Origin: Musa acuminata AAA Group
Taxonomy: Eukaryota > Streptophyta > Magnoliopsida > Zingiberales > Musaceae
Direction: 5' to 3'
DNA length: 64,000 nucleotides
Assembly: GCF_036884655.1 (NCBI RefSeq)
Contig: NC_088348.1
Span: 27,854,001-27,918,000 of the forward strand
Each line of letters begins with the position of its first letter. Position 1 is the stretch's first letter. Shown piece by piece: positions 50,038-61,074 of the stretch. A program made the position numbers and the translations under genes. The notes beneath the pieces were generated by a model. That model did not search any database. It was not told where the DNA came from and saw only the letters and a list, made by a program, of their open reading frames with translations.

Positions 50038-50822
50038 CCTCCTCTGCTCTCCCTCTCTCTCTCTTCTCTCTCTCTCTTGTAATGTCACTCGCGAGGACGA
50101 AACCCGACCTTATCTCCTCATCCATCCACCTCTGCCCGATTCTTCCATTTATGCCCCTCAAAGTGTAACGGGATTTAACGGTAACGGCATTCCGGCTCCT
50201 TACCGTCAGTTTAGAGTAATTTCTTTTCCCTCCCGCGCTTCGTCGTCGTCTACCTATATATACTCGCCCAAAATGAAAGATGAGAGAGCGGAAAGGGATT
50301 GCGATCTCCAGTCTCTGATCTGTGTAAGCTCTCTACCACCAACTTCTCAGGTTTGCTTTTCTTCTTCTCTCTCGCGTAGATAATTCATCGATATCCGATT
50401 CCGTCACAAACAGAGATGATTGTTTCGTTGGATGTTCGGCTTCGAATGGATCGATCAGTTTGTGATCGATGTCGAAGACTTTTGATTCCGGTGTTCTGTT
50501 TCTTTGATCCAATTTCGCAATCGTTCCATATGTTTTTGGAATTGGAACCTGAAACGGATCCCCTTTGGGGTTGGATCTGGGAAGGAACCAATCGATCCCA
50601 AGTTCGGTAGATAATTCCCTAACGTCTTTGGTTACTGCTATAATATCCATTGCAGCGATCATCGATCTTGAACATATCACGAAGCGATCGAAACCCAGAT
50701 CAAGGAGCGCATCAAGACAATGGTAATTTGCTCTTTTCCAGATTGAAGCATGCATATGGCTGTATTGATCGTCTCGGAAAGCACAGGAGGGGGGCGACGG
50801 CAGAACGGGCGGCGGAGATGAG
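50038..50822. promoter_or_regulatory. Shared promoter region of L18 and the coiled-coil gene
   Basis: The two start codons are 785 bp apart and diverge. A TATATATA box at 50255-50262 could serve the plus-strand gene, leaving a long leader of about 500 bp that may be spliced. A (CT)n stretch (about 50048-50078) sits just before the L18 start codon, as often seen in leaders of ribosomal protein genes. Confidence 0.5.
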
Positions 50823-51316
50823 ATGGCGACGGAGATGGGATCAGGGGAAATGGAGCACGACATCCAACGCATCCTCGAAAAGATCGACCAGTTCACTCAA
50901 CAGGTTTCAATCCCCTGAGCTTGCTGTGTAATGTATCCCCATGGTAAATGACTCAAACAGGGGATCTCTCTGTGAAGGTGTGGGAGCTGCTGGACGCAGG
51001 GAGGACGCTGTTCAAAACCCTGTCATCGGAATTCGAAGAACGCTTGATCTCGTGAGTAGTAGCGATCGGTGTTCTTAGTTGGGAAGCAAGATAATGAAAC
51101 GGAAGTTGAGATGGAGGTCGACTCACATGTTTGCGTCACAGAATCCACAAGGAGCAGATGGCGAAGTGGCAGGAGGAGATCAAGGAGATGCAGTTGCGTG
51201 ACACATGCAACGAAGCAGCTCGAGCTCTCCTTGAGAACGCCCAGCACTTGCTTCGCAGTGCTCCTCAGGCCTCTCCTACACAGCAGCCTCTGCAGGATTT
51301 CTCAGGTGAAATGTAA
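50823..51316 (+). CDS. Small conserved coiled-coil protein, function unknown
   Basis: Three exons: 50823-50903, 50978-51051 and 51142-51316, giving 109 residues. Exon 1 reads MATEMGSGEMEHDIQRILEK then IDQFTQQ; exon 2 LLDAGRTLFKTLSSEFEERL; exon 3 IHKEQMAKWQEEIKEMQLRD and NEAARALLENAQHLL. The whole protein is predicted helical and heptad-like, highly charged, with no signal peptide or membrane segment. The acceptor at 50977 (GTGAAG) is chosen because the nearby CAG at 50960 would bring an early stop. The annotated end (TAA at 51314) overlaps a good donor (AT|GTAAGT), so a further exon cannot be excluded. I recall similar uncharacterised plant proteins but cannot name a function. Confidence 0.72.
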
Positions 51317-52223
51317 GTGGCGAAGGTGAAATCTGTGCTTTTGTTTTACTCCTATGTACTGCCTAATTCACGATAACACGACAATTGTTGCACCCATGCA
51401 ACTAGCAATTCATAGCTGTGTCAACTCCCATCGCATCCTTCTACATGAAATATAGGCAATGTCCTTTGTGTTGAAGCAACATTTTGCTCATAGTGCTTTC
51501 ACTGCCTGGACAGGTATTGATGACCCTTTTTGCAAGATCTTAATTCATATATGGTATATATGATAAACTTAAATGCATGAAACTTCCATCAATATGATTT
51601 GGGGACATGGAGATTATGAATATGCACAATATTTATCTTTAAAATTAGAAAGAAATTTTTCATGACACAAAAGGCAAATTTATCATTGTGACAATTCATA
51701 TTTGATTCAAAAGAAACACAAGGAATAAGTCATAAGGCAACAAATGGGCATAATGAGAATGATTCAAATATTAATGACTATTAAAATCCACCCACCAAAC
51801 AAAACATATATTCATTACAACTAGTTCTTTCCTCACAGGCTTTAGAAGTTATATTTGGGTAAGCCAACAGCAAAAGATTAGATTCCTTATTGCTTTCAGA
51901 AATTTTGGAATGTAAGATAAATACCAAATCCCATGAATTTCGAACCAGAGACAGATTTTATGTACTCTGGTATCTCACATCTATGAAACAGCTTTCGAAA
52001 CCAATCTAAATGGGAACAACAGTCTTTAAATATATATAGAGAGCAAAATCAATTGCAGGAACTTGGGCTTTAGTCTAACAGGAAGTCACCACCCAGCATC
52101 AAGTTCCTGGAAACTGGTCTCATAAGTTTCCAGGTATCTGATCTGTTCTAGCACCTTGAATATTGTAGTGGAGTGTTCATGCCATGCAGAAAGAATCATC
52201 TAAAGCTTTGTCCATTGTATGAT
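51317..52223. other. Convergent intergenic region
   Basis: The 3' ends of the coiled-coil gene and the SEC23-like gene face each other here. No further gene is supported. Confidence 0.6.
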
Positions 52224-55200
52224 CTAGCTATGTTTAGGGGGCACCAGATTCAGGCTACGCATCCACTCACAAAAGCTATAATCATCGAAGTGAAGGAAAC
52301 TGCTCTTTAGCCTTGCCCTTTGCTCTGGAGTTAATGAGCGCAACTGCAGGAATCTTGCCTCCTGTTTCAGCAAAGGATTCAATTTGTTGTTAGAAAAACC
52401 ACCATAAACTAATTGTGATAAGAAAACATGTCACCCCAACGATGGAGCCTCCCTAAAAAAGTTAACTCGTACCTGCTCATATGGGGGATCCTTGTGAGCT
52501 GGTATTAAACGAGAAACAAAATACCGAGCCTGAGAGCTCCCCTCCTGTGTCAACAACATCAAAGCATCTCAGAAAATATACAAAACCATTTTTAGAGAGT
52601 AATGGATATGAAACAAGAACCAAAATTTAGTTCATCAAATCATTTGAATAAAAAAAGGGTTATTGCTTCTGATCGTGTATAAAAAATCAGATTATTTTCA
52701 GTGAAATGACAATAAAATAGACCATTGGATCAAGATAGAAAACCTTGATAAATGAAAAACGAGAGAAGTCCACAAGCATTTCAGTAGGTAAAAGGATTTC
52801 ATAGAAGTAATGACGCTAAAAGTATAAATTGTATAGAAAAACAGACTTTGAATGCAAGGATCCGAGGAGCTGGAAAACGGTTCTCAGTCAGCTCCTCTGC
52901 CAATGTTCTGCATGCTGCTAATGCTGCTGCATTTTTTCCTTCTTGAGCTGCAAGCTCAGCACCCTAAAAAAAATTATGTCAGTCAATTATAAAGGATGAA
53001 AGCAATATGATCTTGAAAGCAATCACCAAGAGCTTTTTGAAGCAATACGTAGCATATGACATGAATTCTGTCAGATACTAGCATCAAAAGTCTACTTGGT
53101 ACTAACAAAAAAATGGAAGAGAACAAGAAACAGACAAAGGTAGTATATAACATGAATTCTATCAGATGCATGCATGAAAAGTGTACTAGTACTAACAAAA
53201 AAAAAGAAAGAGAAAAAGAAACAGACAAACTAAAATGCTTAGAGATCAACACATTTACTTATGACCAAGAGTTAAAATCTTGGTCAAATACTGACATTGG
53301 CCGACTGCAGAACTGTTATGGAACTGGTAGTCTGGTACCAAATAATGTACCAAGTATCTGTACAGATCGGTACCAACCAGACCAAGCAAAGAGAGAGAGG
53401 AAGAGGAGATAGAGCAAGAGGAGATGAACAAGGAGCCATAGGATGTGGCACATGAGAGATGGCAATGCGGGAAAGCAAATAAAGAATGGAGGAGCAGTGA
53501 AGGAAAAGATGATCAGAATGTCGGGTGACTATAACAGGCATCATACACATAAACAGATTAAGATGTGTTAAAGAAAAACTTCAGTCACTAGAAACTGAGA
53601 ATAAGATTCAACACACAAAGAAAGCCCCATATATTTCGCTTTGATTGTAGCTGTTAAGATATTATGCCATATCAATAAACCGGTCAACACAACATAATCA
53701 TGTTGCTCCAATGATGCATATAAAGTATGTCACTTGCAAATGTACATATACATGATATCAACTACAGCACAGATAGCAACAGAAAACTACAGAAGGCAGA
53801 GCAAGACAGCAAAATGTAATCAGGTTTTGTTAAGCTGGTCATTAGGAACACCTTAGAGCAGCATGAGCCAGCTACTATGATAAAGACATTAAGGAAGTCT
53901 ATGAAGGATCTTGTGGATAGAAAAAGAAGTCAGTTTGACTTATGTTGATGGAATACCCCAAAAATTAATGATGCCAATCATCATCTGTGCATCATTACGT
54001 TACCAATTGATATGAACAGCTAATGTGACTAAAAAAATGGATCAAAAGGCTCAATTGTAGAATGAAGCAACAGAACTTAAACAGAATATTCTGAGACCTA
54101 GATATCAGTTTTAAGCTGAGCTTGAAAATCATTTGGCTCAAATAATACGCATATACATGTATTATGCATAGACGAGGAGTGATGACATGGATGAGGAGGG
54201 TAATAAGGAGGAAGAGGCGGAAAGAAAGGGTGGAAATGAAGAGGAGACAATTTGGAAAGTAAAAATATTCAAATGTGGGCAGGTACCAACGAAGGAGAGA
54301 AAGGCAATAGGTAGAAGGAGAGAGAGGCCATCGGTAGAAAGAGAGAGATATGTATGCTTTAAATAAAATAAATCTGTCAGTATCAGTGCCGGTCCATAGA
54401 ATTACTGCCTGGTAAATCTTGGTACCGATAGTCCAGTAAGTCTGAAACGATAAACTTATTAAGCAATAGGCATTGTTTCAGATCCGACCGAGCAAATACT
54501 AATCAGCTAGTAACTGATCTAGATTGATTCGGACCAACTGGTATGGTCAAATTTTAAATTCATGTATATATGCATACACACTATCATATACGAACCAGGA
54601 CATGTATACAGTCCAAATCTACACTATTTTTTCACCTATTGGCTTAAATACAAACAAGAACCAGGGTTCATAAAATAAGGATCAGCTTGGAGATAAGCTG
54701 GATCAGATAAGAAAAACTTTTTCTCTCTTAATAATAATGAGACCATGAAAAATTGACCAGGATCAGCTCAATAAAATTGACAAAATTCCAACGGCTAAGA
54801 CCATTGCTGGAATACCCAAGCATTTCTGACCAATCTCAGCTGATCATGCAGATATTGATGTACATTCAGTGATGAGATAAGCTCAACCTGTAACAGTTGA
54901 CTGAGATTTCAACATAACCAATGTTCATCAAGCTGAATGACGTAGGTACATGTTTAGCTTGGCCTGTAAGAGGGCTAAATTAAGCTAAAATTAGTCTGAA
55001 GTCTTAAGGTAATAGTCATGTCTAAGAACAAGTAAACTTCGTTATCTTCTAGCACAAGCATCGGGTCTCAAACATCCAGAAAATTCAAGATGTGAAATCC
55101 TAATAAAAGTGCCACAATAGGAATTATAGTAGACTGATATTTATAAAAAAAAAACTCCAGTTAATCCATATTCTGACTTTGACACTATCCTTTGGACATC

Positions 55201-57958
55201 TTATAAAACTCAAATATTTACATCTGCCCATTTCTATGTAATATTTAACTTTTCATGGTCATTAACTTAAGCCAAAATCATGATCACTAATTTAAATAAT
55301 GTCTCTTATTTTTGCATTCAGATCATTATTTAAACAACAAGCATCTTTCCAAGGAGGTATTTAAGTCTATTATCATGAATTAGCTTCTCTAGTAGACGTG
55401 GTATTGAAGGTAACTTACCAACCATATGAACAAGTCTGTTCCATGATCAAGGACCACTGCTGCATTAGACTGCATGGCAAGGTCATAAGCTGGTAGCTCC
55501 TCAAAAGTACCTCCTTCACGATGCATTAGGCAACGAGGAGCCAACATGCGAAGAGACAAATCAAATGACGCATTCAAGAACAAATTTCTTAAGACAGACC
55601 TTTCATCCTCATGACCAATAATATTTCCTAAAAGTGGTCCCCTTCTAAGATGAAATAAGCTCTCAGGCAGAGTTGATAACTCGTTAGGAAATCGAAAAAG
55701 CTTAGATTTTGGTAGCTGAGAACCAAACTTTAGAGCAATATCCTTAACTCTCTCATCTACTGTGAGTCTCATATCAATAGCATCAGAAAAATTTTTGGCA
55801 TGCAAGACGGTCCTCTTAGCAATAAGAACTGCAGCAACATCTTCTTGGATGCTCCGGAGATACAAGGACACGCTATCAACAGTAGGTAACCTCACGGTAA
55901 TCACTCTCGAGATGTCTGCTTGATAAATGTTTGAATAACAAACTGCAAATTGGAAATAAACATAGTCATTCTTTATATCACCCTTTGTTTCCATGGACAG
56001 GGAAAAGCTCTGTGTTTCTTCAATGCTATGCATCTGAATGCAAAAAGAAGAGTCATTCTTGAATGTTTCATGAGAATCAGCTGTTGCTTCTTCTCCTGGC
56101 CCAATGACTTGTGTCACAAGAATGTCATCCGAGCAGCGTATTTCAAACAATCCATGGGAACCAGCTGCCCTGGTAGATGCTCTTTGCAAGTTAACACCAA
56201 ATGCCTCCCCAAAGTCATCATGAAGTATCAGCACACCACCAGAGCTTTTTGCTAGAGGCTGCAGAATGGGAACTCTCACTGGACATGTACCAGCACAAAG
56301 AATATCCACTGTAGTTTCATGCTGTAGTGCATTCTGACCAAGATGTTCCATCCACTTCATAGCTGTCTTCTCCATGTATGCATAATTCGGATGAACAAAT
56401 GAGTGTGGAACTGATCCAGGTCCATAAGTATTAGGACCACCAGCACATACCATGATTCTGCAATTTCCTCCTGATCTTTTGATAACTCCACGTGACACTT
56501 CAGCTGATGGTCCTCGAATTATAGCTACAGCAACCTCCACTGCTGTACCAAGGCAACGATCTCGAGATGCTTCTGGCAACTTGAGTTTGTACGGCATTAG
56601 AGATGAAAATATAATGTGCATTACAGGAAGTGAAGCATGTATGGGTGACAAATAAACACCAGTTCCATATATTAGAGCTTTCAAAGACTCTTGGGTGGGT
56701 GATTTGTCACCTGGTAGGACATCAGCTGATGCCACTGAGCCCTCTGAAAAATCAAACACTGACACTGTTCGTCCATACGTGATGATACCAAGCCTCGTAG
56801 CAGGGGGAAGAGAGTCCACAAAAGCATGCAAAGAACCTTGCAGGTGCTGGAGATGTGCTTCATCCAAACATTCATCAATGAGAAGAAATATAGGTGCAGT
56901 CACTCTTGAGTCAGATACTGAAACAAAACCTAGCTGACTATTCCCAGTCTGAACATAGTCAATAGCTGAGGAAGAAAGTTCAGGCCAATGTCGAAGATCT
57001 TCCTTGCTAGGAGCTATGTATTCCCCATCACTGCTATTCAAATTCTTACATATTACACATTGCCACTGTCCTGATCCAACCAAAATTTCACAGTAAAGAT
57101 TCGCATAAGCCCCGCAATTTCGGCAACGATGAGGTTCACGATGTACAACCTCAGGACCAGGTGTAATTTCCCTCCCAGGGGAGACCAAAGCTCCGAATCC
57201 CAAGCTTGGTACATTTGCTAGTTTTTTACGTTTCAACACCTATGAAGACAAAAAATGCTTGTAAAATGAGAAGAAGACACTTATCATCAGCAATAGTTAT
57301 GAAGGGCCTTATGAGCTAGTGAAAGAAAAACATTTGTTAAAGTTAATTTTGAAAAGCCTAATAATGAGCAAACAGATACACATTCCAACAGCAGTAAGTT
57401 TCTGAAAAAAAATGTATAGTACTAAGCTTAAAGTGGAGATAATAAACACAAAATTAGCAGACAACTAAAATCAATTTGCCAAGCAAAAGAACTGTTGTTT
57501 AGTAGTATCACAAATAGTACCTTGTGAGCAGAAAAAAACACATAAGGACACTCAAAAGTGAACTCATCAGCGGAATGATGCAATGGCAACTCATGGGATC
57601 CATTGGAGTAATGGGATGAAGAGGATGTGGGCAACGATGAACCTGTTGAGAAAGATACAGGCTGTGGAGTTGCAGGTGATGTTCGGAATGGTACAGCTGC
57701 TGGCTGCAAAGGCGAAGAGAAGACAGGCGGGCCAGGAGGAGTACTGAACTGATGAACTGGACTACCGGCATGGACTCCGTCACCTGATGACGGAGGGAGC
57801 TGGCTTTGTTGGGATATCTGAGGAGAAAGTCTTGCTGATTCTGGGGAGGTGAATGCAGAGGAAGTAGGCCGCTGATTGGGACCAGGCGTCAGGTTGCTAG
57901 GTGAAGCAACTGCAGCAGAGTAACCCAGATGACGAGGTGGCTGAGGTGGAGTATCCAT
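52224..57958 (-). CDS. SEC23: SEC23-family COPII coat protein (divergent plant clade)
   Basis: Five coding exons on the minus strand: 57958-57521, 57239-55419, 52963-52847, 52544-52473 and 52361-52224, all phase 0, giving 861 residues. Residues 1-146 are a disordered, proline/serine-rich extension (MDTPPQPPRHLGYSAAVASP) absent from classical SEC23. A zinc finger follows with paired cysteines at about 185/188 and 207/210 (CRNC, CVIC). Then come the trunk (PIFLLIDECLDEAHLQHLQG, RLGIITYGRTVSVFDFSEG), the beta-sandwich and helical parts (VYFQFAVCYSN; AAALAACRTLAEELTENRFP) and the gelsolin-like end (APRILAF, SSQARYFVSRLIPAHKDPPY, FCEWMRSLNLVPP). SEC23 proteins form the inner COPII coat with SEC24 and stimulate SAR1 GTP hydrolysis during ER export. 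Intron 2 is 2.5 kb and holds repeats. A leader intron to 59708 is inferred. Confidence 0.93.
53050..53230. repeat. Tandem duplication (about 95 bp) in the SEC23-like intron
   Basis: ACATGAATTCTGTCAGAT...CTACTTGGTACTAAC...AAGAAACAGACAAA (about 53058-53138) is followed by ACATGAATTCTATCAGAT...GTACTAGTACTAAC...AAGAAACAGACAAA (about 53150-53228). The copies differ at several positions. Confidence 0.85.
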
Positions 57959-58795
57959 TTATGCTGGACTTAGTTGCTTCCTTGGCAGAATACAGTACTA
58001 ATTCTGTCTGTCAACAAGAAGGAATAAACCATTACACCTGATGAAGAAACAGTATAGAAAAGAACTCGAAATCCAATCTCAAACATGAATGACAAATCAA
58101 TCATATAAAACCCCAAAAGTGTTGTCTCCTGTGAAGGGAAACAAGGCTAATAGATGGTGAACCCTAGGAAGATAAAGGGAAAAGGTATGAATAAAAAGAT
58201 ACTTCTTTTGCCACCAAAGTGATCAATGAGGAGTCTCAAGAAGAGTCATGTCACAACCAGAATCAATTGGAATATTGGATCTGACGCATGGTAGGACACC
58301 CATCAAAGCCCTTATAAGTTCATTCAATTCTTTGCCCCCAGTTTCAACATGGGACTAAATTGGGACATTACAAGACCACTCGTCCTCGTCAATGACCAAT
58401 ATAATCAAACCCTAACATGATACACACTAGGCGTAGACCAGGGGTGGCTCCATGTTATAACATGTCATTTAGCCCCATCCATTCATATAGTCATTTCCTA
58501 CTCTACTCGATCCCTTCCCCAAGTCCAATGCTAGATCAGCTAGTATCATTAAAATGATATTGCATCCTGCCCTTTTTTTTTTTCTACAAAGCCTTATTTG
58601 ACCATTTTTAGACACACATCAATTTAGGGCAGTAAAAGAAAGTCAAAGTAATTTTATTCAAAACAGAAATTGTAAATATTTATTTTCAAAGAAACAACTA
58701 TCTGAAAGTAGCAAAACAAGCTCTATTAGCTTGCACTAAAAGTCACCTAACAACAGAGGAAGATCTCCTCCACACAGGAATCAGGCTTACTGTTG
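57959..58795 (-). other. SEC23-like leader intron, proximal part with LTR-like fragment
   Basis: Probably the 3' part of the leader intron, with an acceptor around 58007. The minus strand carries TGACGAGGACGAGTGG followed, six bases on, by TGTAATGTCCCAATTTAGTC starting near 58371. That is the arrangement seen where gypsy pol ends and a 3' LTR starts. It is a fragment with no partner seen here. Confidence 0.45.
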
Positions 58796-59420
58796 TTAGA
58801 AGACAAATTCATTTAATGAAAATTATAAAATTCATTAAATTAGCCAAATCAACAAGCTAAATTAAATAACTAGCATGCTTCAAAATAATTAAATCAACCT
58901 TGAAGTATAATCTAATTTAGGATATGATGGCATGAATTTCATCAACTATTATTTTGCTAATCATGTTTTAAAATTTAAATTAATAAAATAACATTATAAA
59001 TCATGCAATATGATCTTAAAAATATAACCCTATTTTAAACACCGAATTTTCTAGAAAATTCAAACAACTAAAACATAGATAAAAAATTTCAACTTAAACT
59101 AAGGATAAAGGATCTACTTCTCTCAAAGATGATGATCCTCCTCCCTCTCGATCCTCACGGACAGTCAATAGTTGAATAATAGAAGGAGGGTACGTCCATT
59201 CTTAAATAGGAGCAAAAGGGAGGATTCTCCATAAGGAAAGAAAGTTTTTTTATTTTTCATTTTAATTAATTAATTGTATTCGAAACACATTTCAATTGTT
59301 AATTATTTCTCCTAATCAGGTTACACAAACAAGGAATGAGGTAAGCTATATAAGACAAAACCCTAACTATAGAGATTTTCAATTTAGGAAATAGGAAAAG
59401 AAATCCAATGATTGATTACA
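58795..59420 (-). repeat. Truncated gypsy LTR related to the pair in the TOL1 intron
   Basis: On the minus strand it starts TGTAATCAATCATTGGATTT at 59420. It then shares an ordered series of blocks with the 25705 and 26801 LTRs: GTCTTATATAGCTTACCT, TTTGTGTAACCTGATTAGGA, AATTAATTAATTAAAATG, GAGAATCCTCCCTTTTGCTC, TCCTATTTAA, ACATGATTAGCAAAATAAT, and CTTCAAGGTTGATTTAATTA. It fades near 58795. It is sense with respect to the SEC23-like gene. Confidence 0.7.
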
Positions 59421-59708
59421 AGACGAGCTAGAAAACCTAAGACGGATGCTAATCCGAAGGAATGGGGAGATGCGAAAAGCATTTGTGGCCTCACGACGAC
59501 CAGTCGAAGTGCGATCGTCTTGGAATCGAGAAAGAAAAGGAAGGAACAAATCGGACTTGGATCTATACCCTATGGAGAGACGGGGAGAGACTTTAGGATG
59601 GTTTGAGCAGTCTAGGGTTTAGGAGATGGATGGATCGGCGATTAAATAGAATCAAACGGAATAGATTTCGAAGAAAAAGGAGTGGATTTGTCGAGATCGC
59701 GTGCGTAC

Positions 59709-60060
59709 CTTGGAAAAGACGATCTAGGAAGGGTCGAGGGAAGAGAGAGGAAGAAACGGTCGGATTTATTCACCATCATCCCGCCTCTCTCCACCATCTG
59801 CTGCGACTTCAACGAAGGAATTCGCCTCTGGTCCTGGATGGATTTCATCCATGGTTGCCGCTTCCTCCTCCTCCTCCTCCTCCTAGTTTGTCAGCGAGGT
59901 CACTCTGAAGCCACAACAATGGTGGAGCTATGCTGTATTCATTTTTGGAAAGGAGAAATCCAAGGACGGACGGAAGAAGAACGAGATGACGAGGAAAACA
60001 ACATGACAAGGAGAGACAAAAAAGGGGTTGGGGAGGCGCAACGAAAGATCTGAGCGACTC
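59709..60060 (-). other. Likely 5' untranslated exon of the SEC23-like gene
   Basis: A donor CCAAG|GTACGC is read at 59709/59708 on the minus strand, next to a GC-richer region reaching about 60060. Open frames across it have no family match. The 5' end is approximate. Confidence 0.45.
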
Positions 60061-61074
60061 TCCTGAGATGTTCTCTCTCCGAGTCGACTCGGCTCTGGAT
60101 CGGTGGGCGGGTTGCGTTGGGTTGGTGGTTTATGCCTTCTGGCACATGGCCTGACTCGGTTAATTTTGGCTACCGTTGGAAGCCCATTGAACCTGGTTAT
60201 ATCATAATATAAGTACTTTAAATAAGGTACTTTTATTATTTTCATTTTCTAAAAAATATTTTAGATGATTTTCTAAAATCATCCAAAATATATCATAATA
60301 TTCTTATTTTTTATTAAAATTTACTTTGAACTCTCAAATAAAAATCTTTAATACATATAATTAATTTGTAGCTAAATTTCGATGAAAAAATAAAAATTAA
60401 AGCCATCAATTGTTAGTGAACACATTTTTATCATTTTAAAAAATAAAAGACAATTTTCAAAATGAGATGGCTATTGGAAAAAGAAGTTCAAAATTTAAAA
60501 AATTATTTTTTTTTTATTTTAAAAAATATTTAAAAATAAAACTGAGATAAAAAACAACTTCAGTAGTATTAATTTGATGATGATATATCAAATCCACTTG
60601 CTAAAGGTTAAGATTTGATTATGATACATCAAATCCATTTACCATAGATTAACATTCCAAAATTCATATGATATATTTTTTAAAACGTCAATTAACAGTC
60701 GAAATCGACAACACAGTTTTTATCATCCCAAAAAGTTTAATTCTTGAAAGAAATGGTAAGAGCACTTGAGAAATGTTATACAAAGCAATGGAACAAATTC
60801 CTTGACGACAATGCCTCTCTCTGCATCATTATTTTAAGGGCACTACACTTATGTAACGATTCCAATACATCACGTTATGTATGTAGTCTTAACACAGTCC
60901 TCACGTGCTCCCAAATAGACGAGACAGAACCTTCATCCGGCAACTGATACAAATGATTGTACTACACGTAATACACGTCGCTAGAAGCTCTGAAGAATAA
61001 CTTGCACACATCAACACAAAATGTACTTACCTTCGAAACCCCCCTCACATACGAAGGACTGAGTCATGAAGAGA
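60061..61074. other. AT-rich intergenic region
   Basis: Lies between the presumed SEC23-like promoter and the 3' end of the next minus-strand gene. A short diverged direct repeat of GATTTGATGATGATATATCAAATCC type occurs at about 60574-60597 and 60612-60637. No gene seen. Confidence 0.6.

Noticed and set aside
50818..50820. ATG five bases before the chosen start of the coiled-coil gene
   Set aside because: It lies in another frame that does not continue through the exon junctions.
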